Shown piece by piece: positions 32,942 to 42,680 of a stretch of 64,000 bases of DNA; the first letter of the stretch is position 1; each line of letters starts with the position of its first letter. Source of the stretch: Hanleya hanleyi (taxonomy: Eukaryota; Mollusca; Polyplacophora; Lepidopleurida; Hanleyidae). Location of the stretch: assembly GCA_036873755.1 (NCBI GenBank), contig JAVTVY010025095.1, positions 37,356 to 101,355 of the forward strand, in the 5' to 3' direction. A program made the position numbers and the translations under genes. The notes beneath the pieces are model-generated. The model had not been told where the DNA came from. It saw only the letters and a list, made by a program, of their open reading frames with translations, and made no database searches.

Positions 32942-34002
32942 TTGATTTTCAGAGATGGAGTGCTGTACCGTAAATCCCAAAAAGATGGTAAGTTGAGTTT
33001 TCAGGTGGTGTTGCCATACAGCTTTCGAGAAAATGTTCTCCATAGCCTTCATGATGACGCCGGACACCAGGGACGAGAAAGAACGCTGGAACTTGTACGG
33101 TCTAGCTTTTTCTGGCCTGGGATGGTAGAGGATGTCGCCCGGAAAGTACGGTTCTGTACCTGATGTATTTGCCGGAAGACTCGGGACTCTGGGAGGATGA
33201 CTCCACTCGTAAACATCGAGACGACCCAATCAATGGAGCTTGTGTGTATGGACTACTTATCTTTAGAGACTTCCAAGGGGGGTTACTCCAGCATACTTGT
33301 AATCACGGACCATTTTACCCGCTTTGTTCAAGCTATACCCACAAAAAATCCGACCAACTACGCAAACGACTAGACTTCGCCTACAGACTAGCGACATCCG
33401 AGGCAAAGAAGTCCGCTACCAGGTACAAGAAACGATATGACCTAAAAGTTCGAGAATCTGTGTTGAGGTCAGGCGATCAGGTATTGGTAAAAAATGTTGG
33501 GGTTCGTGGAAAACACAAGCTAGCCGATCGCTGGGAAAGGACTCCATACCGAGTAATCTCGCAGCCGAACCCAGATGTACCAGTGTTCGTGGTGGCGAAG
33601 GAAGGTGACCGTACGGTAAGACGGACGTTACATCGTAACCTTTTGCTCCCACTACAGTCTATTCCAGGTCCTCCAAACTTGCCACCAGCGAAACCGAGAG
33701 AAAGACTCAATCGACCATCTACTCTTGATAGAAATAGTGAAACGGACGAGGAGTTGAGCGATACAGAGTCTGAGGACGAGATAATTACAGTCTGCCGGCA
33801 CGGTGGGAGCAGAAATCAGATGAGGAATAACGCACCGGTGTTCGTTCCTAGAGATACGGAAATAGTTCTGGGTCAGGGTGACAACGTTACGCCCGGCATT
33901 TATCTGGTCCCAGTTCCGAGCCGGCACCAGCATTTCTCCGACGATCAGGTCGGACCCGACGACCACCACAGCGGTATGGTGATTGGGTCACTTAAATTGT
34001 AA
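32942..34002 (+). pseudogene. Integrase remnant of the LTR retrotransposon
   Basis: The frame starting at 32942 carries the integrase zinc-binding region (LHSLHDDAGHQGRERTLELV, then FCT-stop-CICRK; the TGA at 33160 interrupts the Cys pair). The same frame continues into the core: VCMDYLSLETSKGGYSSILV with the first Asp, then VITDHFTRFVQAIPTKN with the second Asp. Near 33375 a deletion joins this out of frame to the C-terminal region: SATRYKKRYDLKV, RSGDQVLVKN, WERTPYRVISQPNPDVPVFV (GPY/F-like), RTLHRNLLLPL and an acidic tail. The third catalytic residue (Glu) is lost with the deletion. Confidence 0.85.
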
Positions 34003-34156
34003 GTCACTGCGCGTTAGGCGATCGGCGATCGATTTGACTACCGCGAAACCCATATAATACATTTGGAAACTGATGTTTATAAATAATGTGGTTTAAATGC
34101 AATTGTTGGAACTAAGATTATAGGAATGGACTACATATCGGGGACGATATTTTCCC

Positions 34157-34169
34157 AAGTGGGGGATAA
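34157..34169 (+). promoter_or_regulatory. Polypurine tract
   Basis: AAGTGGGGGATAA lies directly before the 3' LTR, the expected plus-strand priming site. Confidence 0.8.
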
Positions 34170-34950
34170 TGTCGCATGTAGCTATTTTCTCTATTGAATA
34201 ACTAATGTAGTTTGTCCACAGGTCCATGTTAATTCTGTGTTTTGCATATTCCTCCCGCTCTCAGCACTCACTTTCATGCACTCATTCATTCATTCATTCA
34301 TTCATGCGTTCAGTCGCATAGTGTTCATTCGCGAGTCGTACCGTTTACTAGACGACTGCGCGCCGGGAGAAATGTGCGTCGGGAGAAATCTGTTCAATAA
34401 TGCGGTTATGTAATACACTGCCGCGATGTCTCCAATTATTTTCGAATACTTGGTCGAGCGATACGCTAACTTGGTAAATATTAAATGTTCCGATTAAAAT
34501 AAGAATAGGGTGAAACTAGTTGTACAAGCTCTTTTGTATCGAGATGGATATAAACTCCCTGTCTTAGACCGCTCCACGCATTTGCTCGATGGAGTGATCT
34601 GAGTTTCTTCACGAAACCTTGTGCTTGTCTTCCAGGTAGGTAGTTTATATGGCATTTCTACCATATTCTAGACCGTATGTATTGCTTTGATATGTTCTAA
34701 ACGTACATATAAATAGTATATATATATATTCTGTCCGAGACTAACGTAATGCTAATGTAATGCTAATGCAGTAATTACGAGTAACGCATTTGCTCGATAG
34801 AGTGATTCGAGTTTCTTCACGAAACCTTGTGCTTGTCTTCCAGGTTTCCTACCTGAGTAATAAAGTTAGCAAGATTAGGAACCGCACTCTGTCTTGAGTT
34901 AATGTATTTTGATACCCGCCCGTGCACGAATACCTTCCACCTCCGTGACA
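34170..34950 (+). repeat. 3' LTR
   Basis: Same length and layout as the 5' LTR, with TATAAA at 34549-34554 and AATAAA at 34859-34864. The donor-like CAGGTATGT of the 5' LTR is CAGGTAGGT here. Confidence 0.95.
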
Positions 34951-35414
34951 TCTACAAATACACCCTGGTAGTTGAACAGCATTGGCGTTTGAGCAGTGCA
35001 AACAAAACTGAGACTTATTGAGCTACCAGCAGGATCTCTGTTCTCTGAATAATAATGCCTTATAAATGATATCAACCGACAAACTTACGTAACTCCAAAC
35101 AACCTTACAAAATAACATACGCTTCATTGTAATCATTGTATCAATCTTGGAATTTATGTCATTAAATATTCTCTGCTTATGTAAGTAACTAAGTGAATGT
35201 GAAGCAGATCCCTTGGCACCTATCATACTAATATGATGCTGGCAAGGGAGGAAATGCCTTGAAACAAATATTATGTTAAAAAATAATATATATTTTGTGT
35301 AATAAATATGGTTTATGGGGGTTTCATGTTTTAGATGACGAAAGAATGTCGCAATGTACATCCCGAGGCTATCATTAAAGGATATTCCTCTGTCGCTCCC
35401 AGTTCGTATTTTGC
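34951..35414. other. No recognisable gene
   Basis: Short frames only. The right part (35400-35450) contains CGTATTTTGCTATAAGC, close to a word in the family B RT tail (CGTATTTTGCTATCAGC), possibly an old retroelement fragment. Confidence 0.35.
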
Positions 35415-35454
35415 TATAAGCTCGCAGTATGGCAAGCCAAAGTGCTTTTTATTC

Positions 35455-35722
35455 CGAATTTCCGATATCGGAAATTCTAATTTCCGATATCGGAAATTGC
35501 AATTCCCGATATCGGAAATAGAATTTCCGATATCGGGAATTAGAATTTCCGATATCGGAAATTCAGTGACAATTTTCGATATCGGAAATAGAATTTCCCA
35601 TATCGGGAATTCAATTTCCGATATCGGGAATTCAATTTCCGATATCGGGAATTCAATTTCCGTTATCGGAAATAGAATTTCCCATATCGGAAATTGTCAC
35701 CGAATTTCCGATATCGGAAATG
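35455..35722. repeat. Palindrome array 1 (12 units)
   Basis: Core unit AATTTCCGATATCGGAAATT is its own reverse complement. Variants exchange TTTCC/TTCCC and GATATC/CATATC/GTTATC. Units are joined by 1-6 bp. GTGACAATTT and AAATTGTCAC bracket units 6-11 as a larger inverted pair. Confidence 0.95.
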
Positions 35723-36404
35723 AAAGCCTGAAAGCTTTACAAAACCTAGGGGTGCATTCCACACCTAAATCTGAATCTGAATCTGAAACCTAAATGATGT
35801 GCGGCTAAAAACAGGCATGGGTTCGGATCTTCGACCATAAATAGATGTAAAATCTTTAACAAAAACCTTGTAAACGTATATATTTTCTAAATGGGCACAC
35901 TCGTGCCATTATTTCAGGGGACTTGTGAGCTATTGAAATTGAAAAGGAAAGACGTGCAATCCTCCTTAGCCCTTCTTCAACTTTTCTGAAAAACATGAAA
36001 TGATTTTCTTTTTATGTATGTTAAAGTGTTTTCTGTCCAAAGGACAATTTAATATGGCGAAAAAAATAGGGGGTCGACCTACTCGTTTTTTGTAAAATTT
36101 TATCGCCATAGAGGAATCATGATTTTCGCTTCCCGAAAAAGTGCGGATTTTGGTCCTCCAGATATTCAATTCCGGACACGATTAACTCTGTAGTGGCGAG
36201 TGGGTGCGATCAACAAGCAATTGTTATATCCTCGTTTGGAGAAATGGTTACGTCCAGCAGGGTGATACTATAGATATCAGTTAGTAGAAAGGTAAGAAGA
36301 ATTACCTTGCTGTCAAAATCGGGCGATCTTCCTTATTATAAAATTAGGGAGGGACCACTTTGTACGAAACCGTGGCAATTGGGGAGTGGACCCTAGAGTT
36401 GCAA

Positions 36405-36740
36405 TTCCCGATATCGGAAATTCAATGACAATTTCCGATATCGGGAATTGAATTTCCGATATCGGGAATTGAATTTCCGATATCGGGAATTGAATTTCCG
36501 ATATCGGGAATTGTCTCCGAATTTCCGATATCGGAAATTGCAATTCCCGATATCGGAAATTCAATTTCCGATATCGAAAATTCTAATTTCCGATATCGGG
36601 AATTGCAATTTCCGTTATCGGAAATTGAATTTCCGATATCGAGAATTCAATTTTCGATATCGGAAATTGAAGGTCATGAATTTCCGATATCGGAAATTTT
36701 AATTCCGATATCGGGAATTCAATTCCCGATATCGGAATTT
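36405..36740. repeat. Palindrome array 2 (15 units)
   Basis: Same unit as array 1. A run of four near-identical units (AATTTCCGATATCGGGAATT) lies between ATGAC and GTCTCCG. Chance frames such as NFRYRELNFRYREL arise from it and are not genes. Confidence 0.95.
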
Positions 36741-36787
36741 CTCGAATAAAAAGCATTTTGGCTTGCCATATCGCAGAATTTATTGCA

Positions 36788-37010
36788 ATTAAACGCAACA
36801 TATAAATGTGGTGGAAAAAGATGCCGGTGTAGCAATAATGTTAGTCCAGCAGTGCAGATTATCGAAAGGACAACCTGTACTTGGCAATGCTTTATATTTT
36901 ATATTTGCGCCTGGACAACTATTCATGGGGGACAACCTGTCTTACCACAACAGTGGCATTAGTTGTTCCCCCCCTCCCCCCATGACGTGATGTTTATGAT
37001 ATAATCAAAC
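36788..37010 (+). mobile_element. Family E terminus and GGACAACC repeats
   Basis: AACGCAACATATAAATGTGG then AAGATGCCGGTGTA matches the family E terminus at 40148 and others. It is followed by GGACAACCTGT(A/C)(C/T)T words at 36870 and 36931, as in 38930-39700. A C-rich run follows at 36970-36980. Confidence 0.5.
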
Positions 37011-38929
37011 AATCTAGGTCACGATATAGGGATGACGAATTTTTCGTAGCTCGGCAGCTATCCCATGTGGTCCAGAGAAAAGAGATGCGGTAATACGGAG
37101 GAGCGGGCTTCCAGTAATTTTGCTATTAGTTGACGTGTTATTCATCAATGTCTTCTGATCACAATCAACAGTGTTTTTGTTGAACTGTATGTACATTTTT
37201 ATTTTCTCTCTCAAAATAATCCCCGTTAAGACTGAGGCACGAGGACAAATTAACACTATTCTAACTTTGAAATAGACACAGAAAATATAGACAGCATTTG
37301 GTATTACCAGCTGGAAACAAATAGTTTCAGGGTAACCAGAGGGTGCAATCTAGGTAAACCAAGCTGGTACATCAGCGGAATATTATTCGTGGAGTGATGT
37401 CTGAGATTACTGAGATTGTCAGAGGGTGTTGAATCCGAATCTGCTTGTTCCCAGACAAATTTGACACATTGAAACATCAGAACTACTAATTAGCCCCAGT
37501 AATTTGGGCATTTGGTGTTGATCACTGCCGGAGTAGGAAGGCAGTATTCCCTATGCCCCCACCTCCCTTTATATTCTCTATTCTTAGTCTGAGTAAAACG
37601 TCACTTTCCACAAGAAATATATAGATTTTATGAAGGAAATCATGGCTTTACGAAGATTTACGGAGGAAACCATAGTTTTTTTTATCATACTGAAGAAAAG
37701 CCCCCTCACGCCTCTCCATTTCCCTGAATTAAAATTAATTAATTAATTTGAATTAAGTTTAACCATTTTGGCCAGGAGGCACACTTCACAAGAGAATGTA
37801 ATAATATTTCAGATGACTTATCTGATGACGTTACAGTGATTGGTACATAATCATTCTTTAGCTCTAAAAAAGAATTAGGATTAAAAAACATTAAAACGCG
37901 ACTTCCAGAGGACCGTCATGACCGCGATTTAGAATTTACCCATGATACTCTGCATCTACATGTATATATGATTCCATCAATGGACAAGTGCCAGTTCATA
38001 ATTTGTTTTTGTTGCTGGGATAAAATAGACAATTTTGTATTATGCACCCACCCCACTCCACACTCCTGCGTCATTGTGACGTCATATTGGTGTATGTCAT
38101 ATTTCAAATAAATAGTATGGACAGTTTCAGCCCTCTAGGTGGCCCTCCGCAGTTTCGTAGTAATGGCCCCTCTCTAATTTCATAATACGATAGACTGCCC
38201 TTGTTCTGCTACATCATAATTCTTCTTGTCTTCTTAATAGCTTATATCTATAATGCCATCCTATTCAGCATTATCAACGCTGCAAACGAGTACGTACAAA
38301 TCGAGTGCTGGCTTCGTCTACACGCTGATCGGGATCATGGAGTAAAGTTTGTCCTGCCTCAGTTATGCCCCTTGGGTGTGCCTAAAAATCGGGACTCATT
38401 TACGGGAAGAAAATCTGACAAAAAACGGGCAGGTTGACACCCACTTTTGTTTGCCTTTTTAAGTTGAGACCGGACCAGGGAACGTGAGTAAGAAGTTTAA
38501 TTGAAATCGCTCTTACAGATTTTTCTGGAAATTGAGCCGAATTTGACCATTTTTCGACATTTTTAAGGGGTTTTCTAGGAAAAATGAAGCAAGCATGGAG
38601 GAGAATGTTCGAGTTAAATTTTTCTATAACATAGCAGTGTTATATCTTAAAATAATAGTTTCATCATGCTCTTTCAGAAAATATATACATATAAGTGATT
38701 TGGGTTGAAGGTTTTGCGACAACTGGTGGCCGAAAAACGGACCCATAGTCTATTCCATGCCGAATAAAAGAATCTCCGGAGTGCACCCCTAACCCAAGGG
38801 ATAACGAAAATAAATAAGGGGGCCGAAGTGCACCCCCCACACCCACACCCACAACCGGCCTGCAAATCGCCCAGGCCAAGTAGGGTTAACACTCGTTTGT
38901 TGGTTGCGCATACTATCATTGCCTGCCTT
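37011..38929. other. No recognisable gene
   Basis: AT-rich sequence with chance frames. The (CACACC)-like stretch at 38835-38860 is simple sequence. Nothing else identified. Confidence 0.35.
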
Positions 38930-39704
38930 ATTGGGTCAGTTTACAGACTAAGGCCTGGTGCTGGACAACCAACCCCAGGTGGCGGACAACCCTTAAAGGT
39001 TATACCAAATGACTCTATACTACTTTGCATTAAAACATACCCAGTAGTGTTCCAAACAACAAATGAGTATTTTTTCTTGAATAATGTCGTCGAAGGGGGT
39101 TTTAGGACACGAATAGCACACATGTGGGGGAAACGTATTGGAGCCGTGACCTCTGGTGCATGACGTCACGCCCTGATTACGATTGCGCCGCAAACGTCAT
39201 AGTCTATGACGTCGGGCGTTGTTACGAAAGATTCATCCAACTGTGGGAGTTCTAGCGTGATGTTGCTGACATTTTGACGTCACAACAGGCATTTGAGCAA
39301 AATCGTAATCAGGTTGTGACGTCACAGGTCAAGCGGTCACAGCTTTCGCCGTTTTGAAAGGGGCATGAAATTGTCTCACTTTACTGCTGCTATTTCCAAC
39401 CTTGGGCAGTTTGAAAACATACAAAAATGTAAAACATGTCTATATAATCACCTCTACAACAATTTAGCACAAAAAAGTAGCAGATTTTGAGACCATTTTG
39501 TATAACCTTTAATACGACTTAGTAATAATCACGATAAAACTAGACAACCACTTCTATCGTCAGACAATATATCTTCGCATACAGTTGTCCGGATATAGTT
39601 GTCCATGGATAACCTGTACTAGTATCAGTTTTCCTAATATATGTTATCCATAGACAACCTGTCCCAGTTTAGATTGTCCGACGGACAACCACTCACCAGG
39701 ACAA
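38930..39704. repeat. Region with repeated GGACAACC and TGACGTCA words
   Basis: GACAACC-type words cluster at both ends (38965-38998 and 39540-39705, including inverted GGTTGTC-like forms). Between them are TGACGTCA palindromes at about 39161, 39273 and 39317 (plus TGACGTCG near 39208), with inverted copies of ACCTGATTACGATT/AATCGTAATCAGG. It looks like a non-autonomous element with subterminal repeats, but exact ends are not defined. Confidence 0.45.
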
Positions 39705-40130
39705 CGTTCATTTTCACACCGGTATACTGAAAAGAAGTCACATGACCCAACAGGTCAATATTCTGACTGCATATCTAAAAACATCACAAGAACCAAAATG
39801 ATCCCTGTGATGATTTGTATCTCAGCCACACCTTTTTCTTGAATGACATGACCACCGCCCCTAGCACCGGCTTGAGTGGTATTAGATATAAATATCCAAG
39901 GAAAATGGCGTAATAGCCCTATCAAGACATCTGATGGAAAGTGATGAAATATGTGACCGTTAAATAGAAGAATCGACCCAAAAGGGGGACATTTTAATAG
40001 AGTGTAGGTTCTTATTCTGAACACAAGTCTATGTCTCGAACATGTTAGCCACCCCACGAAACTACAATCACAATGACTTGTACAGAGGGCAATCCCGAGA
40101 CGAAACGTCCATCAGCAGAATCTCCACATA
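39705..40130 (-). mobile_element. Family E copy (module M9)
   Basis: It runs terminus (CCGGTATACTG), GAAGTCACATGACCCAACAG, ACATCACAAGAACCAAAATG, then module M9 (39812-39893, RNA on the minus strand; P1 present, P3/P4 partly deleted) and TAATAGCCCTATCAAG. The tail has GAGACGAAACGTCCATCAGC (40099-40118), like GGGACGAAACGTCCACCAGC at 11216-11235. Confidence 0.6.
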
Positions 40131-40147
40131 TACAGGTAGCAAATAAA

Positions 40148-40770
40148 CGCAACATATGAAGGCGGTGGAAAACGATGCCAGTGTACTGGAAAAGATGGGC
40201 CCACAGGCCGATATTCTCACTGCATATCTAAAACATCACAAGAACCATCTGTATCTCAGCCAGGAACATCACAAGAACCATCTGTATCTCAGCCAGGAAC
40301 ATCACAAGAACCATCTGTATCTCAGCCAGGAACATCACAAGACCCATCTGTATCTCAGCCAGGAACATCACAAGAACCATCTGTATCTCAGCCAGGAACA
40401 TCACAAGAACCATCTGTATCTCAGCCAGGAACATCACAAGAACCATCTGTATCTCAGCCAGGAACATCACAAGAACCATCTGTATCTCAGCCAGGAACAT
40501 CACAAGAACCATCTGTATCTCAGCCAGGATTTTATCATAGATGTCCATGTGAACATGATGAATGACATGACCACACGGTCACTAGCACAGGCTGGAGTGG
40601 TATTTGATAATAATATCCAAGCTTAATGATGTAATAGCCCTATCAAGTCATCTGGTGGAAAGTTAGATATAAGAAACGTCCCAAACTGGGCAAATAGTAG
40701 TAGAATGCAAGGTCTTATTCAGAACACAAGTCTGTGAGACCCGAGGCCGAACAATTGCTTCATTCTCTAC
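40148..40770 (-). mobile_element. Second, tandem family E copy containing a 33-bp array (module M10)
   Basis: The terminus (AACGCAACATATGAAGGCGG) lies 438 bp after that of the preceding copy, with the same order of parts. The stretch between ACATCACAAGAACC and GTATCTCAGCC has expanded into a tandem array. Module M10 (to 40612) keeps P3 (CGTGTGG with TCACATG) but lacks P4. TAATAGCCCTATCAAG and AACACAAGTCT follow, as in the first copy. Confidence 0.65.
40231..40530 (+). repeat. 33-bp minisatellite, nine units
   Basis: Units read CATCACAAGAACCATCTG then TATCTCAGCCAGGAA, nine times with one A/C variant. The sequence derives from the family E element around it. All frames stay open (HHKNHLYLSQE on plus, LAEIQMVLVMF on minus); not treated as genes. 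Confidence 0.95.
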
Positions 40771-41179
40771 CATAGGGCTCTGGTTTAGCAGAAGCCGTTG
40801 AACATGCAGCACGAGAAAAATATCCGCCAATTATGGACCGGTAGGCCTAAATCTTTTTATTAGGCCTGAGTGCCTTGAAAATAAGGAACTTGACCCCCTA
40901 TAGACTATTCCTCAGTAGGATGTACTGTTTTATTACTGGTGTGAAGAGAAACTAACCATGGCTTTTGTTCGAAGCCAAATACTTTTTACTGCCCTACTAC
41001 GTATGAAAGATAGCATTCATGAGGTTTGTTCATATACACGATAGAAATTTAATAGCACCATGTATCAAGGCATACATGTGTTTCAATCTGTAGAAATTGT
41101 GCACCAATTTTAGGTGTTTTTTTCCTCTTGTGGGTAGGACACTCAACAAATATTATAAGACAAATCCTACAAGCCTGTT
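40771..41179. other. No recognisable gene
   Basis: Only the weak similarity to 2395-2525 noted above. Confidence 0.35.
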
Positions 41180-41191
41180 CCTTCGTATTCC

Positions 41192-41432
41192 AGGGGCCCT
41201 CGGTGCCCGAGTGGTCTAAGGCGCTTCGCTGGTGACCGCTAGCCTCACACCGCTGAACCGGCACGGGTTCGAGCCCAGCTGGTCCATGTGTGAAAGTTTG
41301 TCAGTTACTTGCCGAAGAGCGGTGGTTCTCTCCGGGTACTCCGGCTTCCTCCACCAACCAAACTGACTGTCACCATATGAGTGAAACAAACTTGAGTGTG
41401 ACATTAAGCCAAATTCCGTCCCTCCCTCCCTC
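41192..41432 (+). mobile_element. Full-length tRNA-derived SINE with 12-bp target-site duplication
   Basis: The tRNA-Ser/Leu-like head has an A box (TGCCCGAGTGGTCTAAGG, 41204-41221) and a B box (GGTTCGAGCCC, 41266-41276), the internal Pol III promoter. The body contains TTACTTGCCGAAG, CTCTCCGGGTACTCCGGCTT and ACTGACTGTCACCATATGAG and ends in a CCCT-rich tail. The direct repeat CCTTCGTATTCC (41180-41191 and 41433-41444) flanks it exactly, defining both ends. It is the reference copy for those at 8250 and 16908. Confidence 0.95.
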
Positions 41433-41444
41433 CCTTCGTATTCC

Positions 41445-42357
41445 TCAAACGTTTTAGACGATCTCCTTGCTTTAGATACTCATCATATAGCCTACACCTA
41501 GAAGGATAATATCGACCTCCGTTGGATTTGATGATTGTCTAATTGGGACATCATATTTAGAACAATATCTTCATAAAACCAGCTTAGGTTCACGTCGAAT
41601 TATACTTCAAAAGAGCGAACGCATTTGTTTTACAATTGGACAAACATTATATTTATCTTGCTGGCTATCATATCAGTAGCATATATTATTTGCGTATAGT
41701 GAAATATTATTTGCGTGACGAGAAATAACGTATAACTTGCACCATCAACTTATTTTATATTAAAAATATTCAGATTAGTTTTCTATGTCCTTGCAAGAGC
41801 ATTAACCCCAACAATATTTCATATTGGCACCTGTTACCATGTCTAGTGGAAGTTACAATATAATGATTTTTGTTTAGCGCCGTAAATCAATACGGCCATT
41901 TTCGTTCATTTTTTTTCAACTAGTTACAACTGGGATATTGTATTCAAACTGTAACCCAGATGACAGGAAATTGGGAACAGGGCGGAAGAATAATAATGTT
42001 TGTTGTGGGATAAATCCATAACCATAATAGCAGCATGACTCGGTCGATAATATGATGTAACGCTTACTGAATTATTTCCTGGTGGAAATTTCCCTACGGA
42101 GTTGACATTTTAAACGAGTAACTCATGCAGGATTAGATCCTTTTTTCTTAAGAGAAGGATTCTAGATATATTTCTACTTTCATTTTCTCCCCTTGAGACT
42201 TGCGAGCCTTCGAGTGATGTCGCTTCAAACAAATTTGTGTCACTGGTCTTGAATGCTAGATACTATTTTTGGAACTCCATTAAATTGTGAAAGAGCTCAA
42301 ACCGCTGCTTAGAAGCAATTTCCAAATCGTGCACTCCATTTGTAAACGCTTTCGCCA
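41445..42357. other. No recognisable gene
   Basis: AT-rich, nothing identified. Confidence 0.35.
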
Positions 42358-42680
42358 TAGTACACCTGTGGTTATTTCCTCCGGTTACTGGATCCGCTTA
42401 AAGAGAAGGCGAAATATTTGTGATAGGCTGCATTTTATACCAAAGATCAGTAAACTGTTATTTATTGCTTTTTGAGTGAAACAACAGATGAATTCGCTCA
42501 CTTGTACGGATATATACTAGTAGGCCTATAGGAAAACGTTTTGCAGCTATATTCTCTCTCCCCATCCAGGGTTATGGGTAATAACTGCAGGCTAGAATAT
42601 GGATAAATGCATATGCATAAATGATGACTGCAGAACTTTAAATGGTGACAAATGTAAGATCGTTTTGTTGTCATGGTTTC
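42358..42680 (+). repeat. Duplicated block A, copy 2
   Basis: Counterpart of 1108-1480, same orientation. It has a small insertion (GTAAACTGTTATTTATTGC) and a deletion of the ~90-bp segment present in copy 1 around 1320-1420. Confidence 0.7.

Larger units (their letters stand above)
32067..34950 (+). mobile_element. Internally deleted Ty3/Gypsy-type LTR retrotransposon
   Basis: Two 781-bp direct LTRs (32067-32847 and 34170-34950) begin TGTCGC and end GTGACA (the TG...CA rule) and enclose 1322 bp. A primer-binding site and polypurine tract are intact, but gag, protease, RT and RNase H are missing; only integrase pieces remain. I count roughly 25 substitutions between the LTRs (about 3%), so it is moderately old. 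The flanking bases (GGCTA left, TCTAC right) do not form a target-site duplication. It could be a non-autonomous derivative. Confidence 0.95.
35415..36780. mobile_element. Element built of two palindrome arrays with terminal inverted repeats
   Basis: The tips are inverted copies (left TATGGCAAGCCAAAGTGCTT at ~35429, right AAGCATTTTGGCTTGCCATA at ~36751). Immediately inside each tip is an array of a ~20-bp perfect palindrome: 12 units at ~35455-35722 and 15 units at ~36405-36740. The ~680 bp middle has no transposase-like frame. The two arrays share inner landmarks (CA(G/A)TGACAATTT and AATTGTC(A/T)CCGAATTT). I read it as a non-autonomous transposon with palindromic subterminal repeats. Confidence 0.75.

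Noticed and set aside
33163..33384. First ~75 codons of the 279-codon frame 33163-34002 as integrase
   Set aside because: The true integrase core here is in another frame (the one starting at 32942); this frame becomes meaningful only after the deletion junction near 33375.
35335..36801. Frames rich in NFRYREL or FPISEI repeats
   Set aside because: Translations of the palindrome arrays in alternative frames; no conserved start or non-repeat domain.
38664..39163. Overlapping frames of 60-111 codons on both strands
   Set aside because: Low-complexity CACACC-rich and repeat-derived sequence; no recognisable domain.
40156..40626. 156-codon frame of HHKNHLYLSQE repeats
   Set aside because: Product of the 33-bp minisatellite inside a retroelement end; the minus strand is equally open.
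41192..41290. Functional tRNA-Ser/Leu gene
   Set aside because: A and B boxes are present, but the acceptor stem does not close and the sequence continues into a SINE body with target-site duplications.
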